From Ipomoea triloba (lineage: Eukaryota; Streptophyta; Magnoliopsida; Solanales; Convolvulaceae): DNA of 64,000 nt. Under the pieces are notes generated by a model. That model was not told the origin of the DNA. It saw only the letters and a list, made by a program, of their open reading frames with translations, and searched no databases. Both the position numbers and the translations under genes were made by a program. This document shows positions 57,862 through 64,000 of this stretch, piece after piece; the stretch's first letter is position 1; every line of letters begins with the position of its first letter. The stretch is from positions 3,864,545 through 3,928,544 of the forward strand of contig NC_044929.1 in assembly GCF_003576645.1 (NCBI RefSeq), in the 5' to 3' direction.

Positions 57862-58131
57862 TTAAAAAAAATTGTTAATTAACTTGCCAATACTAAAATC
57901 ATGCAAGCAATTATGAATGCAATTAAGGACTTGCACATTCTCAGGTAACATACTACCATATTTTATGAGCACACGAGCACCAATAAAAAATACAAACTCT
58001 GATGCAACAGTAGTGATAGGAATAGTCAATATATCAAGTGCCATCAACCAAAGAATTGGATATACATGCACAAGACCCTTCCAATAATCCAAGACATTAA
58101 AATTCTCGTGATAATTCATACAATTGCTCAT
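57862..58131 (-). pseudogene. hAT transposase C-terminal (dimerisation) fragment
   Basis: The minus strand encodes FNVLDYWKGLVHVYPILWLM, ALDILTIPITTVASEFVFFI, GARVLIKYGSMLPENVQVLN, CIHNCLHD. This is the hATC motif order: F..L.WWK....YP.L..MA.DIL.IP.TTVASE..FS.G.RV. Two conserved residues are changed (VASEF for VASES, FFIG for FSTG). No upstream transposase body or TIRs were found. Confidence 0.9.
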
Positions 58132-58419
58132 CCAAATAGCAATTCAACTCAGATTTTCAATAGTTCTAATATGTTGACCGGAGGGATTGAAATTGAAAAA
58201 AAAAAATTGAATAGTTACAGTACTAAATTGATAGTTTTAAAACTCGTAGAATGTAATTAACAACACCCCAATAGTTATAGGACCAAAAGTGAAATTTTCA
58301 TAGAACGAAATTTTTAACGTCAGGTATAGCTTAGCTTAGAGACGAGACGTAAGCATGATCAACAAGTAGGGACGAATACTACAATTACTCTATAATAATA
58401 GGAAAAATGCATTTTTTCC

Positions 58420-58454
<35 letters not shown>

Positions 58455-59131
58455 GAAAAAATGGTCAAAAAAGTCCTTGCACTTTATCCAAACTACTACT
58501 ACTATTATTAATAGAAACAATGGACAAAAAAGTCCTTGAACTTTATCCAAAATAGCAATTAAAGCCCTGAACTTTCAAAATGTACAATTTAACACTTGAA
58601 CTTGTCATTTTGGTGCACCTAAATACAATAGCCGATTATTCACTTGAAACAACCGGTAATTAACTTTCCGGTAACAATTTCCGCGACCGACGACCATTGA
58701 AGAAGAATGCAACCATCCAGTTGTCTTTTCCAGTGGAGATCGCGACAATTTTCTTCTCCAACTAGAGAAGAGATCATCTGGTTGCCTTCTCCAGCGAAGG
58801 CGTCCGTTGTTTTTTTTTCTTTTTCTTTTTAAAAATTGGGGCGATTTAGTGGCAGTAAAAAATGGTAATTTTATCAATAACCAATTGGAATAATCAATAA
58901 GATGGAATGATACCTCTTTTTAATTAGGGAATGAGATTCTTAATTGAATGGGTAATCTAATTTTAATTCCCAAGAATATGTAAACCCATGAACCAAATAG
59001 TATTAAAAATAAAAATAAAATAAAATAAAATAAAGCTCAGGTTTCTGTTTTTCACAAAATAAATTTCTCCAATTTGTGTTTCTTTCTCCATTGTCTTCTC
59101 AAGCATAACACTCTTCGAATTTGACCCAAAT
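58132..59131. other. Intergenic; microsatellite, short duplication and POLL promoter
   Basis: (ATT)n at 58421-58455. Then a direct repeat of about 50 bases (AATGGTCAAAAAAGTCCTTG and AATGGACAAAAAAGTCCTTG) at about 58461 and 58518. The minus-strand frame 58605-58877 has no domain. The POLL 5' leader is near 59040-59131. Confidence 0.5.
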
Positions 59132-62100
59132 ATGGCACCAAAGAAGATCAAATCTCCGCCCTCTGATCCTCAGGGAATGTTCAGCAGAATGGTGGTCTTC
59201 TTAGTCGAAGACGGAGTCCAAACTCGTCGGCTACAGGTTCTTTCTGTTTACTTGACAATTGCGTTAAAAGTAGTTAAATATTTGTGCTCAGCTTTTCTTG
59301 TTCAATTTTTAAATTTGTTTTTATTTATTTTTGGGTAGATATGGAAGCAGAGATTGACGCAAATGGGGGCTAGCATACAGGGCACTTTTTCTAAAAATGT
59401 GACTCATGTTTTTGCCGTGGATGCAAATTCTCTTCTTAAGAAAGTTGATCACCAGCGGTTAATTAGGTCAAAAGCTGTAAGCTTTGGTCCCCTATATTTA
59501 TCTTTACATATAGTTCAATTGTGATCATGAACAACAGTGGCCATTTATATCTTGTTTTGTATATGAACATTTTTAAAATTTTGAATTCTGGTATTGTTTC
59601 AGCCATGAATTTCTGTTGAAAATTGCATGTGGAACTGTGGGTTGTTGAGCTTGATAGGAGTTTTTCCCTTTGCAATAGCTGTAAACTTGTTAGGTTTTTA
59701 AATATTCTCAATTAGATGAATTGAAGGATCAGTGAGCCTGGAACTGAAAGTACTAAGAATCTTACTAAGTACTATGCTTATATATGTTCTCTAACTCATA
59801 TTTTTCTGTCAATTCATTGCCATTTAACATTGTGAATTTATGTTGTCTTCATCTTTAGCAGAGATGTGAGAAGTAATTTTACATTCTGATTTTCATTCCC
59901 CCATCTGTCAAGGTTATTGGCTTCTTAGGCTATTCTATTCGAGAAATTGTGTGGCGGTACCTCATTGCCGCATTAGTGAAGGAATTTTGGCATCTGGATA
60001 ACATTCATTAGGGATAGTTGAGTAAATTGTTGTTGGTTGGAACTTGGAAGTGTAGGAATAGGGTTTCTGAAGTTCTGTCACGGCTTTATGTTGTTTCAAT
60101 TTGAAACTATTATTAGGATGAAGTGTCTGAACTATTGCTGTTTTGGACTTTATTTGCTATCCAGAAAATGCTCCTATATCAGTGGGTGCAGGACAGCTTG
60201 ACAAAGGGAGAAAAGGTGCCTGAAGATTTGTATATCGTATCCCTAGAATCAGGGGAAAATAAAGAGATCTGTAAGGAAGATAACAGAAGTGATTGTACTA
60301 ATAGTGAATTTACTCAAAAAAAGAGCAGAATCTCTTTTGAGGGTAGCAATATTGTGAATCAAGAAAAAAAGGTTGACACAAAGGACCACTTTGGACATCA
60401 GTTAGTAGATACTGCAAACAGCTCTGAATGTTCATCACGCTCATCAAGCCCAGAAATCATTAGTGAGGCGGTCTTTTATCCTTGTGATGAGGCTGTAAGA
60501 ATAGGCAATCCCTTCTCCCTAAGATATTATTGACTGTGCAACATTTTTCAGTTTTTTTCCTCTGCATTCGTGCAAGATTCCAGCAGAAATAGTCACATAT
60601 CTTGCTGAACTGTGTGTTGTATTTTCTTCTTTCGCATCTCTGGTTTCAGGTTATTTTGGTATTTAATTTTTGTGTCATTATTAAACAGGCTGAAACATCA
60701 AAATCATCATTGCTTTATGAGCCTCCCAATTTAAACAGGAATATTACCACGATATTTGGAAAACTTGTTGACATTTATAGGGGTAACACTCTTTTGCTCT
60801 TTCCATTCTTTTGTATACCTGGAAATTATGTCATGAGCTATTGAAGTCTTATGTGAAGTCATCAATCTTCAATGTCAGCACTTGGTGATGATCGAAGGTC
60901 ATTTAGCTATCACAAAGCCATCCAAGTTATTGAGAAACTGCCTTTCAAAATTGAGACTATAGACCAAGTTAAAAACCTTCCTACTGTAGGAAGGTCATTG
61001 CAAGAACATGTAAGTAAACTGTATTGTTTTTTTTTTTTAACTTTCTTTGCTGGGAATATTCTCTTTATGTTTATTGAGTCTCCGGTCTCTAGTGCCTTCA
61101 TTATTAAGCAAATGGATGCTAGATAAAAGGCAACAATTTTCTTAATTGCAGATTCAGGAAATAGTGAACACTGGGAAGCTCTCCAAATTGCAGCACTTTG
61201 AGAAGGATGAAAAGGTAGAGTTGAGAATTTTTCTCTTTGATTTACTAATAATTTTTTGCTGTTTTCTTTGATCAAAAGCTCATTGATGATTGAGGTTAGT
61301 GATCTACTTTAAAGATGCATTTCTCATGGCATTATGCTGCTGGATTTTTATGCAATAATTTTTTCTGAAACATAATCACAAGAAATCTTTCTTTTTTTTT
61401 CTTTCTAAATTATGAATATTCATGTCACATTCAAAGTCTAATCCTTATTTTTGAAAACTGACATTTTTAGAATTTCTCAGGTACGGACAATCAGCTTGTT
61501 TGGAGATGTTTGGGGTGTTGGTCCAGCAACTGCCTTAAAATTTTATGAGAAAGGGCATCGGACTCTAGATGACCTAAAAACTGAAGAATCATTAACAAAT
61601 GCCCAGAGATTAGGCTTGAAATATTTTGAAGACATCAAAACAAGAATTCCGCGTCGGGAGGTCAACCACCTTTGCTTTTCATTTTAAATCAAACCAGTAC
61701 TTTTTTTTTTTTTTTTCACCTAATGAATCGTGTAGGTTGAGGAGATGGATAAACTTCTACAGAAGGTTGGACAAGAGATTTTACCTGGGGTAAGCACTGT
61801 ATCTGATTGAATGGTTTCAAATATGGCTTATATTGTCCAATATCCATTCATGGAAAATGTGCATAATTTGGAAGTTATAGCTTATTGAGTAATAATGTTA
61901 GCAATTTAATAAGATATTTGTCGTAGTATTGTTGATGAAGTTCACTGCAGAAAGTGAGACATGTATAACATCTAGTTAACATACTCGATGGTGCATATTG
62001 CAAGAGAGTTCTGGACTTCTGGTAGAAATTTCAATCTTTATTGTGCTGGTCACTCATTACTATGAATACTATACCACAGGTTATTATTGTGTGTGGAGGA

Positions 62101-63953
62101 TCATATAGACGTGGAAAGTCATCTTGTGGGGATATGGACATTGTTATTACTCATCCTGATGGAAAGAGGTAAAAAATGGGGGTGGGGTAACTTTCTTTCC
62201 AATCTTACAGGAGTGATTTTTTTATTTTTTTTGCCCTGTGATGTGGTCTTGGAAAGCATCTTTCTTTGTCCTTAGTAAGCCAAGACCTGCTGTTCTAGAG
62301 TTGGAGTGCTATTCCTTGCTAATTATTTGGGTTTATTCATTTTCTTAAACCTATTGAAAATATGATATTTCTGGTTGTTATTCTTTCAGTCATGTAGGTT
62401 TTCTTCCTCGTTTTGTAAAGCGTCTCAAAGAAATGAAGTTTTTGAGGGAAGATTTGATCTTCAGTATTCACAGTGAAGAGGTAATTTATCCATTTCTAAT
62501 GCTCCATGTATTTATTTATTATTTATCTATGATTTTAGGCTCTCCTCAATGTTTTAGTAATAATAAATCTGTTTTCTTCATCCTTATGGGCGTCCAAATA
62601 GATATATTCAATTTACATTTCTGTCAATGATTTTATGTCTCGTGTTGTAACTAGTCATATGGACACAGGGTACAGAATCAGGAGTAGACACCTATTTTGG
62701 TCTTTCCACCTATCCCGGTCAAGAGCTGCGACGTCGCATTGACTTGAAGGTAGGTACTCTCTTGAGCTTGGGTTTATCTTAGGGGCGAAAAATGCAATTT
62801 TTCCTTATTATAATTATCTCCGTATTATTTTCCATCCTTGGACAAAATGTCGAATTTCAAACACTTCTATTGATTCAATGGACTAACTCTGTCTTTGCAA
62901 TTTCTAATAGGTGTTGTAATGTTATTTTGTGATCACCATACCTAATTGTTTTCGGGGTTGCACTTAATCACTCGTATCATGTGTGGCCGTCATGTTTTAT
63001 ATCTACAACTAATATATTCATATCTTTAGGTGTATCCAAGAAATATATATGCATTTGGGCTAGTACATTGGACGGGGAATGATGTTGTGAACAGGCGGTA
63101 CGTGTGCTTCAGTTCCTTATCTTTGAATTTTACTTGGCATATCTGATTTACACGTGATGTTGTTGTTAGGATCAAGCACTTATCACTACGCCAAAAGCTA
63201 TTGCTAGTAGGGAAGACATAACTTTATTTTCTTACACAACTACGTTTTCGAAATGCAAGGTGCTAGACTTGGCCCTTTAGGCCTTCACCCAAAAATCTCT
63301 CTAGTCACTTGGTGCTGGACTTGGCCTTTCACTGGTCTCCGCCCAACAATTCCCCTTCCCAACACCTGCTAGCCTTAACTGCACAGTTTTTATTCTTGCT
63401 AGGACTCGAACTCGTGATCTGACTCTGACATCACTTGTTAGGATCAAGCGCTTATATGTGCAGTGACACATTTGTTTATGGCAATTAAGGGGGCCAAAAA
63501 GCATTTTTACCTTGAGTTTCTTGTCAAGTTAAATATTATTTGTGTAAGATATATGAACTCTTGTGACCAGTCTGATGGAGCTGCAAGTCAAGCTTGGCTT
63601 GATAACCGAATGAGCTAAAGCTTTGCTCGTGTAGTTAACCCAACTCAGCTCAACTAAGCTCTAACCATGTTAGAGTTTAGCTCCTAAATGTTTGTCTGTT
63701 TGAGCTGAGCTTGTTTAGCCTAACTGAGCCTAGGCAACCTAAAACTCGATCTATTGGTTGTCGATGAACATTTTACTTTTCTTAAAAATAAGGTGCGTGC
63801 TTTATTCTCTATTCCTAAATCCTAAGAAGAAAATTTTCTCCGTACTTGTGATGAATTTATCTCCCCAGGCTTCGAATATTAGCACAGGCCAAGGGTTTCC
63901 GGTTGGATGATACGGGGTTATTCCCTTCAACTCAAGGTTCTGAAGGGAAACAG
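59132..63953 (+). CDS. POLL: DNA polymerase lambda (family X), 3' end beyond the window
   Basis: Model join(59132..59236,59339..59476,60165..60494,60689..60782,60879..61009,61152..61214,61481..61660,61736..61789,62080..62168,62390..62480,62669..62749,63030..63097,63869..63953), 503 residues so far; the last ~25 lie beyond the window. It is the nuclear gap-filling polymerase of base-excision repair and non-homologous end joining, the main plant family X member. N-terminal BRCT domain (about 17-105), Ser/acid-rich linker (about 110-195), 8-kDa lyase region ([20 protein letters not shown], then [12 protein letters not shown]), HhH fingers ([24 protein letters not shown]), palm with [20 protein letters not shown], catalytic Asp383, Asp385 and Asp450 ([10 protein letters not shown]), then [15 protein letters not shown]. 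All key residues are present. Intron 7 has donor GTCAAC; intron 12 carries a TRIM element. Confidence 0.96.
63168..63460 (-). mobile_element. TRIM-type LTR element in intron 12 of POLL
   Basis: Minus-strand order: part of a 5' LTR ending GCGCTTGATCCTAACA (about 63460-63437), AGTGATGTCAGAGTCAGAT (decayed initiator tRNA-Met priming site), an ~80 base interior, GGGAAGGGGAAT (polypurine tract), then a 3' LTR starting TGTTGGGCGGAGACC (about 63347) and ending CCTAACA at about 63170. The LTR-end sequences are shared with copies at 9131-9313 and 22930-23235. No coding capacity. Confidence 0.7.
63550..63760. repeat. AGCTC-rich dispersed repeat in intron 12 of POLL
   Basis: Repeated AGCTTGGCTTGATAACCGAA-, AACTCAGCTCAACTAAGCTC- and GAGCTGAGCTTGTTTAGCC-like words. 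They are similar to 36690-36830 (GAATTAAGCTCGTGAGTTAC, GATCAAGCTCAATTTAAC). Confidence 0.45.
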
Positions 63954-64000
63954 GTATGGCTTGTTATAAATTTGCTCTGATCTTATCATTTTTGTGTTTC

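Noticed and set aside
1..64000. Biosynthetic gene cluster, organelle DNA insertion or integrated virus
   Set aside because: The recognised genes belong to unrelated pathways. I saw no plastid or mitochondrial coding block and no viral polymerase, capsid or coat gene.

Overview
This is nuclear DNA from a flowering plant, probably an asterid eudicot. The evidence is AT-rich, intron-rich sequence with plant GT-AG introns, plant-specific gene families (germin-like protein, group Ie formin, type-A response regulator, plant matrix metalloproteinase, ARG1-type J protein) and many plant transposon remnants. The repeat content would fit Convolvulaceae such as Ipomoea, but I cannot prove species or family from sequence alone. 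Exon-intron structures were worked out by hand from splice signals, reading phase and family conservation; every multi-exon model except the metalloproteinase closes cleanly in frame.

Layout. 1-3.9 kb is a repeat-rich flank with a MITE and a near-perfect foldback element. 3.9-5.5 kb is a germin-like gene (minus) whose single intron holds another foldback element. 5.9-7.0 kb is a LINE 3' remnant. 7.3-9.6 kb is a small five-exon gene for a plastid-type DUF3007 membrane protein (plus). It converges on a group Ie class I formin at 9.9-12.7 kb (minus). 12.8-25.4 kb has no recognisable gene and is filled with TIR elements, foldback MITEs, SINEs and LTR remnants. 25.5-27.3 kb is a type-A response regulator (minus). 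28.5-32.4 kb holds two LINE remnants and a tandem segmental duplication carrying a small gene of unknown function and a shortened paralogue. 34.3-35.9 kb is a TIR element with an internal tandem array. 37.4-38.8 kb is a matrix metalloproteinase (plus) interrupted by an intron with a 47-bp tandem duplication at its donor. 39-51 kb is repeat territory with a broken tRNA-Gly gene, SINEs, a MULE-MITE, a LINE tail and a MuDR transposase fragment. 51.8-56.0 kb is an ARG1-like J-domain gene (plus, 11 exons). 57.9 kb is a hAT transposase fragment. 59.1-64 kb is DNA polymerase lambda (plus, 13 exons seen, running off the window).

The genes do not form a pathway; they are independent housekeeping, signalling and cytoskeletal genes. 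I found no CRISPR array, gene cluster or operon-like system, and nothing I would call an undescribed biological system. The most interesting points are the metalloproteinase intron with its duplicated donor, whose obvious acceptor gives a stop; a family of very short LTR elements with adjacent or overlapping priming sites; a set of long-arm foldback MITEs with 9-bp target duplications; and the tandem pair of small unknown genes.
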